Source of the DNA: Cryptomeria japonica
Taxonomy: Eukaryota; Streptophyta; Pinopsida; Cupressales; Cupressaceae
NCBI RefSeq assembly: GCF_030272615.1
Contig: NC_081410.1
Coordinates: forward strand, 145,910,349 to 145,974,348
Reading direction: 5' to 3'
Length of the DNA stretch: 64,000 nt
Below the pieces are notes generated by a model, which was not told the origin of the DNA, did no database searches, and was given only the letters and a program-made list of their open reading frames with translations. This document shows, piece by piece, positions 1 to 9,637 of this stretch. The translations under genes were made by a program, and so were the position numbers. Each line of letters opens with the position of its first letter. Position 1 is the first letter of the stretch.

Positions 1-1665
1 CCTAGACCTCGTTGGTCTCGACAGACACTTGAGTCAGCGGGTTCTCTTGTTGGGGATCCTTCAGATACACGGAGAACTCGATCACAACATCAGGATCTTC
101 CACATGCATTCATTGCTACTGCTTCCGATCCACAAACATTTCGAGAAGCATCAGGGGTTCCTGAGTGGGACCAAGCTATGGAGGAAGAGTATAGTTCCTT
201 GATAAGGAACAACACATGGGATTTAGTCCATCTCCCTAAGGGGAGAAAGATGGTTCGATGTAAGTGGATCTATCGGACCAAGTTTGTAGCGAATGGTAGT
301 GTGGATAAGTATAAGGCTCGGCTTGTTGCGAAAGGTTTCTCTCAGGTTGCAGGTGTTGACTATATTGAGACCTTTGCACCCATAGCCAAGATGAACTCCA
401 TTCGCTTGACACTTGCTATTGCTGTAGCTCATGGTTAGGTTGTACATCAGATGGATGTGAAGAGTGCTTTTCTTCATGGTGATCTTGATGAGGAGATTTA
501 TATGGAGCAGCCATAAGGTTTCATCCAGGATACTTCCTTGGTTTGCCGACTAAGGAAATCTCTCTATGGCCTTAAGCAGGCCCCCAGGGCTTGGTACGCC
601 AAGATGGATTCCTTTCTTCTCTTAGCAGGGTTCGCCAGGTGTCATTCTGATCCGAATGTCTACATTTTGCAACAGGATGACTCTCACTTGATACTTGTGC
701 TCTATGTTGATGATTTGATCATTACAGGGAGTACCGCATCCATCATTAGCAGGGTCAAATCTACTTTGGATGACATATTTGCTATGACTGACTTAGGTCT
801 TTTGCACTACTTTCTCGGGATAGAAATTTCACAATCACCTTCCGCGATTACACTATCGCAGCCCAAGTATGCTCTTGATCTACTTGCACCCTTTCATATG
901 GCTGATTGTAAGCCTGCCCCGACTCTCTTTCTTTCAGGAGTCAAGCTTGAGGCTCAGTGTTCTTCTCCACAAGTTGATGCCACTTTGTATCGTCAGCTTG
1001 TGGGTAGTCTCATCTACTTGACTCATACATGCCTTGATATTTCATTTGCAGTTGGCATGGTTTCCCACTTCATGCAGGAACCACATGAGCTTCATTGGAA
1101 AGCTACCAAACGCATCCTTCATTACATCTAGGGTACACATCACTATGGGATTCACTATGCAGCAGGCACAAGACTTCACTTGGTTGGTTACACAGACTCC
1201 GATTGGGCTGGCGATCTTGATGATCGTAAGTCTACTTCCGGTTACAATTTTCACCTTGGTTCAGGCCCCATTTGTTGGCAGAGCAAGAAGCAACATGCTA
1301 TTGCTCTCTCTTTGACTAAGGCTGAGTATCGAGGCACTGTTAACGCAACAACTGAGACCATTTGGCTCCAACAGATTCTCACAGAGTTTGGATTCACCAC
1401 TCCACGACCGACAGTTCTACATTGCGACAATCAGAGTACTATTGCAATCTCGAAGAACTCGATCCAGCACCAACGGACCAAACAAATCAAGATTCATATG
1501 CACTATATCTAAGAGCTCATTTGGGAGCAGGTCATTGATTTACAATATTGTCCTACAACAGAGCAGGTTGTTGACATATTCACCAAACCTTTCACCGAGA
1601 GTAAGTTTCAGCAATTGCGAGCTCTCTTGGGGGTGCGGGATGTGTCATTAGGGGGGGTCAACTGA
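1..1665 (+). pseudogene. Ty1/Copia polyprotein 3' part: reverse transcriptase and RNase H
   Basis: One reading frame runs from the window edge to a TGA at 1663-1665 with no frameshift, so this is the C-terminal half of a Copia pol polyprotein copying element RNA into DNA. Seen: a Copia-type RT start around 178-440 (KWIYRTKF, ARLVAKGFSQ, then ETFAPIAK), AFLHGDLDEEIYMEQP near 470-513, LYGLKQAPRAWY near 565-600, and the catalytic YVDDLIITG around 703-730. RNase H follows with YTDSDWAGD near 1183-1210, a KKQHAIALS stretch, HCDNQS near 1420, and a tail resembling DIFTKPF near 1576-1596. In-frame stops at 436, 514, 1129 and 1510 fit decayed TGG or CAA/CAG codons. Gag, protease and integrase lie outside the window. 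The family is certain; the gene is dead. Confidence 0.95.
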
Positions 1666-1931
1666 CTTCTCCTTCCTCTCTTATGGGGGGACTTTTTCCT
1701 CTTTGAGGTTTTGCCCTTCTTCTTTGAGTCTTTTGTACTTTCATCTCTCTTTTGGGGGGGAGTTTTTTCCCACTGGGTTTTCTCCTTTTCTCCATTTGTG
1801 AGAGATTGCATTGCATGGTTTTGCTTGCATTTGCATATTGTACATGGGTACCTATCATGGCCTAGTAGCCGGGACCCATCTTGCATTGTTGACTTGAGTC
1901 TTCATTCCCCTAAATTGCACTTAAGGGGGGG
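1666..1931 (+). other. Copia 3' leader and polypurine tract
   Basis: Non-coding stretch between the pol stop and the 3' LTR. It holds pyrimidine-rich and G-run segments and ends in AAGGGGGGG (1923-1931), directly before the LTR start TGTTGG. This is the expected position and composition of the polypurine tract that primes plus-strand DNA synthesis. Confidence 0.8.
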
Positions 1932-2383
1932 TGTTGGTGTAAATAAATATTCATTTTGGATATCATTACACTTTACTTAAGTTAACTTAGGATAATGCAT
2001 CTCTTCGTAGTTTGGATTTGAGACACTTAGGGAAGTGTGCACATAGGGATAGATCTTGTAGGAGAAATTCCACCTTTTGTGGTCTTGTTTTGTTGTTACA
2101 CTCCACATTTGGTGGGTCATCCACCTCTTGTGGAATATTATATTATTTCTCCTACCTACCCCTAGTATTTCTTACCTACCCTTGTTTCTCATTGAGCCAC
2201 ATGTCATAATTGTGTGCTCATACATCCATATGGCCTTGCCTATATAAGCAGGCCTATATTCGTTGTATTGGTTAATCCAGTTGATCATTTGCATATTGAT
2301 GAGAATATAGTTTTGTTCTTGTCATTCTATTGTCTCTCTTTTTATGCTTTTCATTGTGCCCTTGATCTTGGCAAAATCCTACA
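1932..2383 (+). repeat. 3' LTR of the Copia element
   Basis: Starts TGTTGG right after the polypurine tract and ends CCTACA, an imperfect inverse of the start (TG...CA form); 452 bp. A TATA-like CCTATATAAGC lies at 2239-2249, so R would begin shortly after. On the far side an unrelated minus-strand coding region continues (through I-F-E-I-V), showing insertion into that element. The 5' LTR and target duplication lie outside the window. Confidence 0.85.
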
Positions 2384-5300
2384 ATCTCGAATATGTCTGG
2401 CCTTGAAGTCGCATTTGAAATAGCATGAACACAAGAGATGGAATCTCCGACTTCCACATAAGCCCTTTTAGCCTTCTTCAAAATAGATGCAAGATCATCT
2501 AACTTGACTTGAATTTCAATCAACTTATCAAATGATGCCAAATAAAATTGATCATCTACCAATTGGTCGATCATGGTGAGGAATTCTTGTTTGACGGTCT
2601 CATTGGGTAAAACCTTATGTTCTGTATCAAATAATTGGCAAGGTAATTCTGATATCCCTAATGAAATATTTGTGATTGCATCAGTACATGCTTTCTTATC
2701 TTGATTCATGTCCTTTACCACTATTTTCATTAGCTCATCCTTGTGTCAATATTGATTGGGTTCGGATGTACTCGCCCCGAGTCAATACTACATTGTTATC
2801 AACAAGGATGTCTACTCTGTACTCTCTCATTTTATCCCAAAGCCCTAAATCTTTCTCAATTTCTGTTATTTCTTTGGATAATATTGATTTTACATCTTGA
2901 ACCTGTACAGGAGAATTTTCAAAATTTGACAAAATCTTGACTGTAGAATCAATGAGGTGCATCCCTTCTAACTTCAAGCGATCGATCCATTCTTCCATTA
3001 CCTTACCCATTGTACCTAGTTGCTCCACCTTTTTGAGTACTTCTGTGTCAACTAAAGAAACTATTAGCTGAACCTCTTGTGATGACTGCATTATTTTATG
3101 AACACTTGTCAACTATTTACATTTCTTCTTCCATTCATTCTTCTCATCCCTTTCTTGATCAAATCTACGCATGAGAGAATTGAAAGCAGTTTGAGAATCT
3201 CGCTTGACACTCTCATGTGTTTCTACACGAAGCTCTACAGTCTGCATAGTATAATCCGCAGGTTGAATGTTGTCCTTGTCCTTATTTGAAGATGACACCA
3301 ATACCTAAGTGTATTTCCTTTTGCTTACCAGGTCAACCAAGATTCTAGACATATTCTTGGGCTTCTTGGTGACTTTTTGCTTGACAAGACCCAATTGATC
3401 AAAGTCAAAATCATTTGGTGAGATTACCTACTTCTCTCTTTTGGGTGCCACCACATCCAACCATGGAGGAAGATTTGATTTTGTTGTTAGAGTTGTGGTA
3501 TCAGTTTGCGCAGTCACATATACTTGTATTGTAGCTTGGCTCGAAGTTACAACAGTCTGGGACATTGGCACAAGGGAAGTTGTATCGGCAACATTAGGAA
3601 CTTGAGAAGAAGATGTTGCTGCTACAATGGTAGAAACCAATAGTGGATCCGTTGTAGTGATAATGGTCAAAATAAGTGGCAGAGCCTCTGCAGTAACAAC
3701 TCTTGAAGGAAGTGTCACTGTTTGTTGCTCTTGAGAAATCCGTATCATTGCTTCTGAAGTCTAAGATTGAAGATTCAATCATAGACATAGGTACATCATC
3801 AAAACTTGGAAGGTTTGACAAAGTTACAAATTCTTCATCATCTTCTCCAATGTCTAAGCCTGCATCATCCTGCTCATCATCTTCTTCATCTGAATCAGAT
3901 TCAATAGAATGAATGGTTACCGTAGTTGAAGCAGGAACATGTGTTGGTGTAGAAATGGCAGTAACTAGCGGTGGAAGTGATTCCCCCGCATCTTGTATTT
4001 CTTCTTCCTGTGGTATCTCACCCTCTTCTTGTCCTTTTTTTAATTCTTGTGATGTTAGTTCCTTGAAAATATCCTTTTATGCAGCTCGAGATGAGGATTC
4101 TCCTTTCTTTGGCCCCTTGATAGTGAACTTGTATGTAGGTTTCTTTCCCTTTGACCTAGAAGATGAAATTGGTGGCAACTCCTTTGGATCCAGTCTATTC
4201 TTAGTTCTCATTTCTGATGGCATTCCCACAGGACCTTCATCATCCTTCTCATCACCTGAACTTATAGGAAGTTGTTTCATCGTTATGCACTTTTTTTGCA
4301 GCCATGCATTAGTATTTGCCATGATGGGGGCAAATCTTGCATAAATGGATTTATTTTCCTTTTGTGACCACTATATAGGTGGAAGAGGAGTATTGGCAAT
4401 GTTATTCTTGAAGTAAATAGGGTCCACAACATCATCAGTAGTATCCTCCCATGTATCTTGGATTTTGGCCAAATTCAAGTTTTCAATTTGCTCTAGTGTG
4501 AAGTGAATGAAATCAAGTTTCCTCACATCTTCATCATCTCTACAATTTTCCCAAATATCCTCTAGCTGATGTACATGTATATAATTTTTGTGGATCTTAT
4601 TTTTCATCCCATGGAAGTCAATGTTATTGCAGGATTTAAATCTTCTAATGGTCACCCACTACATTTCTTCCTCCTCATTCTTGGCTTTAGGAGTGGTCAG
4701 TACTAAATACCTGCCAATAGATTGAGCGGACTTGAGACCAGTCTTGTGTGAAGAACACTACCTCCCATGTACATATACTAACTGTCAGCATAATTCCATC
4801 ACAATAATTTTATCAGATGGATACCTAAGTAGCATAAAGGTTCGCCAGTGAAGCAAACTATACTGATGTATGTGAATGTTGGAAACTACAATAAGACACA
4901 CCCATACTCACTAACCTTATTATATGTTGCATCTGAAAGCCTCTTTTTTTGCAAATCTTTGTCAAACAAACTTTTCCATACAACAAAGAAGGCATCATTG
5001 ACCCTTCAGAACTGACTTCTCCAATCGATAATGGTCAACTGAGAATAATAATCCCATACTGAATTTTTCCTTTTATCACTTTTCATAGACAGTCCTGGAA
5101 ATTGCCTCATGGAGGAGGCTGCATACACAAGGTAGGAAGTCATAAAATTTCAAAGTGGTTCGGACTTCCTTCAATTGTTCACAAATCGCATCACTGATTT
5201 GTTCACCCCAGTTTATTTCATCAATCCCTTTCCTGATGATATTCATATACCAGCACATCCATGTTTGAAAAATGTGAGAATCTGAAAGCCCTCTTATCCG

Positions 5301-5860
5301 TGACAACAAAGTGACAATATCATTATATTCCTTAGTGAAGTCACTCATGTGAAAGAATTTTGGCCAATGGGATGTTGTGGAGTTTCTAGGAGTTTGTAAG
5401 AAAACATTATTGATCATTTTCTTACACTTATGTTCATTCTCCTCATACCATTTTTGTGCCCTTGCCGAAGTAATATCCACAACTTCCTCTACATAAGAAC
5501 CTTTGAAAATACTATTAAAGTATTCACTATCTAGACAGATGACTGCATTCCCATCTACATCTTTGATCTATCTGGTAGAAGGATCATAGCGCTTTGTTGC
5601 TGCCAGTACAAAGTTAGGATCATGAGCTACCATTGGAAAAGATGCATACTTGTCGAGCTCACTAGCTATAAGGAGTCATTCTTGAAGGGGCTTCCCGAAC
5701 TCTTTTCATAAACTCCTCCATATCCACATTGCCCTATTTTAGTATCTCGAATTTGGTCCACATTTAACTTGATAGAGCTTTATGGGAACACATTCAAATA
5801 CTTTTCGTACTTGTACTTCATTTTCTTTCTTGTTGACTTCCTAGGAGAGGGATCAAACAT
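2384..5860 (-). pseudogene. large decayed coiled-coil protein of unknown family, retroelement-associated
   Basis: Not assignable to a named family. Reading the minus strand from ATG at 5858-5860 (basic start, MFDPSPRKSTRKK), coding sequence can be followed in pieces for about 3.4 kb. A probably globular region spans roughly 5700-4370, with W-rich segments such as WPKFFHMSDF. A charged linker at 4320-4077 (SSSRSKGKKPTYKFTIKGPK) is followed by an acidic patch near 3900-3830, a Thr/Ser/Val-rich stretch at 3748-3428, and long heptad-like helical segments at 3301-2384. Frameshifts and stops separate the pieces, with a possible unreadable or intronic gap near 4900-4660. The C-terminus is cut by the Copia LTR at 2383. 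The order globular, basic linker, coiled coil resembles 9638-12830. It could be an env-like or accessory ORF of a large LTR element; no enzyme motif was seen. Confidence 0.55.
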
Positions 5861-5990
5861 TTTCTAAAGGCTGCATTTCAACACCAAAAATCAGTGTCCA
5901 GAGAATCAGCATCATCAAAATTGCATCTTCATTGATTAGAATCAGAATCGAAAGGCAAAAATGCCTTAGAAAGAAAAAAAGAACAAAAAA

Positions 5991-6592
5991 TGCAGGTTGG
6001 GTTTTAAAACCCGATCTGCACAAAGGAAGGTCATCCTTGCATATTGGGTTTTAAAACCTGATCTGTAAGATAATACACATGAATCAACATGTCTGGTTTT
6101 AAATCCTGACATGTTTAAGGTATGACATGGTTCGCAGGTCGGGTTTCAAAACCCGACATGCCTAAGGGTAGATCGAAAGCTGTAGGTCGAGAAATAAATC
6201 CCAACCTACACTTAGGGGTAGATCAACTTGCAGGTCGGAAAATATTTCTCGACTTGCACCCACATGCAAAACAAAAGGCATGTCGAGTTTGAAAACCTGA
6301 CATGCCGATTAGGGTAGGTCATATGGCATGTCGAGTTTTAAAACCTGACATGCCTCTTGGCAAAACAAATTGGCAGGTCGAGATATATTTTCCGACCTGC
6401 CCATGGGGTAGAGTGTACTTTGCATGTTGGAATGTATTTCTTGACATGCGAAGTGGCAAGGTTAATACGCATGTCAAAATTTGAAGTCTGACTTGCAACC
6501 TCAAGATAAGATTCGCGCAAGTCGAACTTCAAATTCTGACCTGGATATTAGGGTAGAACAAAACTAAGTGTCAGGTTTTAAAACCCGACACT
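5991..6592. repeat. hairpin array, block 1: 13 palindromic units, period about 47-48 bp
   Basis: Thirteen units, each centred on a variant of TCGGGTTTTAAAACCCGA and extended by pairing flanks, giving 26-30 bp inverted repeats. Approximate starts: 5991, 6038, 6088, 6134, 6181, 6230, 6277, 6325, 6372, 6421, 6468, 6516, 6566. Spacers often contain a TTAGGGTAGATCA-like motif. The flanks change in pairs: TGCAG/CTGCA, ACATG/CATGT, TGTAGG/CCTACA, GGCATG/CATGCC, GGCAGG/CCTGCC, GTGTC/GACAC. The period is not a multiple of three, so it is not coding. It lies upstream of the minus-strand ORF start at 5860. Confidence 0.9.
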
Positions 6593-6905
6593 CAAAAATC
6601 CTAACAGAAGAAAATAAAAGGAAAAAAAAACAACAAAAGACTGACAAAAATAAAACACTAGCTGCAAAATAAAAGCATAAAAGGAGAAAAACGCAAACAA
6701 AAGCATCCAACATACCTCAGATCTGCTAGAAATTATGAAAACCAAGGAGAATCTACAACAAAGCAACTCCACACACTCGCCTAAAGAAAACCCATGTTTT
6801 TTAGAGCTCAAAAGTATGAATTATTGATAACAAATGATGAAAATGAAGGTTAACAAGCATTTAAAAGACTAGTTTAAGTGCATTTAATACAATTAGCGCA
6901 TCAAG
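6593..6905. other. A-rich spacer between hairpin blocks
   Basis: About 310 bp of A-rich sequence without palindromic units. The only open frame is a hydrophobic minus-strand stretch explained by base composition. No gene seen. Confidence 0.5.
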
Positions 6906-7070
6906 AAGGTCAGGTTTTAAAAACCAACCTGCCTATAAGGCAAACCTGCAAGTCGGGTTTTAAAACATGACCTACCTTTAAAGATAGCAAACTTGCACAT
7001 CGAGTTTTAAAACCTGATGTGTGACTCGAAAGCTAAAACATGCAAGTCGGGTTTTAAAACCCAACATGCA
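6906..7070. repeat. hairpin array, block 2: 4 palindromic units
   Basis: Four more units of the same family near 6906, 6947, 6992 and 7041, period about 45-47 bp. The last is TGCAAGTCGGG...CCCAACATGCA. The unit near 6992 has its own paired flank (CACATC/GATGTG), again a compensatory change. The block stops about 25 bp before the truncated 5' LTR of the next element. Confidence 0.9.
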
Positions 7071-7094
7071 TAAAAAGAGAAAACAAAAAACTAA

Positions 7095-7990
7095 CTCTTT
7101 AGAAGGTGGAATACAATTTGCGACAAAGTATGAGTATATTGATTAGAAATCAATTTTGGTTGCATAGTTTTGGTTGAGGTGGAAGAGGTAGTTGATTAGA
7201 TGTTCAAGATAGCTTATTTCGCAATCCCAATCTCCAGTATTGATTCTCGTGCAAGATTGAAGGTCTGCTATTCAGTAATTTAGGAAGAACAGGGTTATTT
7301 TGGTGTAGCGTGTTATGCAAAATCTTTGGGATGATTTTAGTGATTGGTTTTGAGTTCAAGGTGATTGAGCCGACATGTGTGAAGCATTTTTTTTTTTAGG
7401 TCTGCATATTGAATTGTAATCAGATTGATCTGACCTATTGTTACACGTTTCATGTTGTGTGTTATGCGGTTTTTAGGCCCACATGGAATTGATTTAATCT
7501 AGTCGTGTGAATATATAAAACTGATTCATTTGAGAATTTTCCAGATATAGATTGTGAAGGTTGTATGAGCGTTGGTGCACAGTTTCATGTGCATTACCAT
7601 TGGATTGGTGCTTTGGTATGTGACAGGGCAACAAAATAGAGCAGTTTGACATAACAGTGGAAGAAGACTATTGTCGCTTAACCAAAACTGTAATTGGGCA
7701 TTTGGAGATGTTATTCCTTCAGTTCATGTAATTTGGAATGTTGTCCAATATTTGTAAGGCAATGAGCCTTCTTCGAGTTGTAGCCCTCTTTTGTAATTGA
7801 GCAGTGAGCTCTAGGCAATGTGCCTGAATGCATGTGCATTCCCCTCTTGTTATGGTTTTGTGCTTGCTTGCATTTATTTTCTACACTTTGCTTATTCATT
7901 TGCATCCGGTGGTTTAAGAATCAGGTTAAGAAAATTGTTAAGTGCAGAACATTGATTCACCCCCCCTCTCAGTGTTCATTGATTCCAATA
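7095..7990 (+). repeat. 5' LTR, missing about its first 140 bp
   Basis: Aligns with 3' LTR sequence from about 13163 onward (for example the GGTTGCATAGTTTTGGTTG segment in both). It ends GATTCCAATA immediately before the primer site. The first ~140 bp of the 3' LTR are absent; instead the hairpin array abuts. A segment corresponding to about 13890-14010 is also replaced or deleted. A TATA-like ATATATAAAAC lies near 7510. Confidence 0.85.
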
Positions 7991-7992
7991 AT

Positions 7993-8005
7993 TGGTATCA
8001 GACCC
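7993..8005 (+). promoter_or_regulatory. primer binding site, initiator Met-tRNA type
   Basis: TGGTATCAGACCC lies 2 bp after the 5' LTR end and differs by one base from the common plant site TGGTATCAGAGCC. Confidence 0.85.
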
Positions 8006-8058
8006 TAGTTCCTTCGAGGAAGCCTAACAACTTGAGGAAGATCCAAGAGATTGAATCA

Positions 8059-9210
8059 ATGGACTCCAGTTTGAAGAAGAAACTTATTGTGGCACTTGAA
8101 GACCTAGACGTAGCAAGGAAATAAGCAAGTAATCTAAGAATAAATCTAAGTGATGCTGAAAATTTCATTGAGTCATTGAAAGATCAAGTGAACACGTCCA
8201 GAGAGAAGAGAAAGGAGTTGATGGAAAAACTTAAGGAGAAATAAAAGAAAAGCATTGATGATCAAGTTCTGAAAGACAAGACATATGAATGTGAAAAACT
8301 TGCTAGAGAAAATGCAATCCTGAATAATGAAATGTAATCCATTGTGATGAAGCTGACAAAGAAGATTGAAGATAGAGGGAAGAATGAAGAAAGGTTGACT
8401 CAGACATTGAAGGATAGATCTGATGAATGTTGCAGATTGAATCATGAAAATGACTTGCTGAAGCTTGAATTAATACAATCCAAGAATAATGAGCAAGATC
8501 TTGAGAGATAGATTATAATGATGAGAGATGGACTTACCGCTACTAATGAGTACAAAGAAAAGTTCAATGCTAGCTCAACTAGGCTAGATGAAATGCTACA
8601 AAGTCAAAAGAATAAAGGTGATATGGGAGGACTTGGATTTGAGAAAGGAGAAAGCTCTGGATTTGGTCAAAGCAATCATTAGAAGAACAAGAGATCTTCG
8701 ATAAGACAACCTAGTGCTTATAAATTCAATGGTAAATGCTTTGTTTGCAATAAATTTGGTCATATAGAAAGTCAATGCAGAAATAGAGCTAATCAAAATA
8801 ATTCATCATTCTCCGGACAATGTTTCAATTGCAATAAATATGGTCATAAGTCGGTTCAATGCAAAAGTATGATAAATAGGAGAAATGTAAGATGCTATGC
8901 TTGTGGAAGATATGGACATATTGTTAAACAATGCAGATGAAGGGGAAATCAAAGTAATTTCAGATCTAATTAGAATAGCAACATTGTTTGCTATGCTTAC
9001 AACAAATCCGGTCATATTGCAAAATATTGTAGAAGCAAAAATATGAGCAAGAATGCTCCGATAGACAAGAACAAAGTAGATGAAAAGGAAAAAAATAAGG
9101 TTGAATAGATCAAAGAGAAGCACAAGAAGATGTGGGTAAAGAAGGATGATTCAAATGCAGAAAATGGGTCCACACCTGATTTCGGTGTTGGATCTTCATC
9201 CGACAACTAA
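8059..9210 (+). pseudogene. gag fragment: coiled coil plus four CCHC zinc knuckles
   Basis: A single frame of 383 codons from ATG 8059 to TAA 9208-9210 without frameshift. The first ~210 residues are highly charged and helical (coiled coil). Four nucleic-acid-binding knuckles of CX2CX4HX4C spacing follow between about 8735 and 9035: CFVCNKFGHIESQC, CFNCNKYGHKSVQC, CYACGRYGHIVKQC, and a fourth whose second Cys is Tyr (CYAYNKSGHIAKYC). The tail is Lys-rich. About eight in-frame stops fit decayed CAA, CAG or CGA codons. No UBN2-type gag core precedes the coiled coil, so the N-terminal gag half appears lost. Gag would package element RNA. Four knuckles are more than the one or two usual in Copia gag. 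Confidence 0.85.
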
Positions 9211-9637
9211 GGCATTTGGCCATAGGGGGAAGATTTTCATGCAGATCCTTAAAACCCCCTTTCTGAGATCTGTAACTGGTTACAAAAGGTTGCAGATGAT
9301 TATAGATGGTTGTGCAGATGATACTGAGAGATATCTAGAAGATTTCATACTGATTTGATGCTCTGGTACAATGTTCATGAGATATAGGGTATTTGGGATA
9401 ACTTTAGGGTTGAGCATTTATTGCATCTTAACGTTAGGTATTCGAAGGATAAAAATATATTTTAACATTCATTTCTCACATTGCGTTCGAAGCAAAAGAG
9501 CAGAAGACTATAGCGAAGAAGATTGAGTAGCTACACCAGAGCTTGTGAGGACTTGATGAAGATTTCTTGCATCCGGTTGAAGTCAAAAAGGTATTTTATG
9601 AAGTTTGAGCTATTTGTTCATAACCTAGAATTCAATA
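9211..9637 (+). other. spacer between gag and the second ORF
   Basis: About 430 bp where integrase and reverse transcriptase would be expected. No Copia pol motif is visible in any frame. It may be the scar of a pol deletion or leader sequence of the second ORF. Confidence 0.5.

Noticed and set aside
6302-6532. Short proteins read from the hairpin array on both strands
   Set aside because: Unit length of 47-48 bp is not a multiple of three and both strands open equally because of the palindromes.
5991-7070. CRISPR-like array
   Set aside because: Plant nuclear context, repeats not identical, no unique spacers of constant length and no cas genes.
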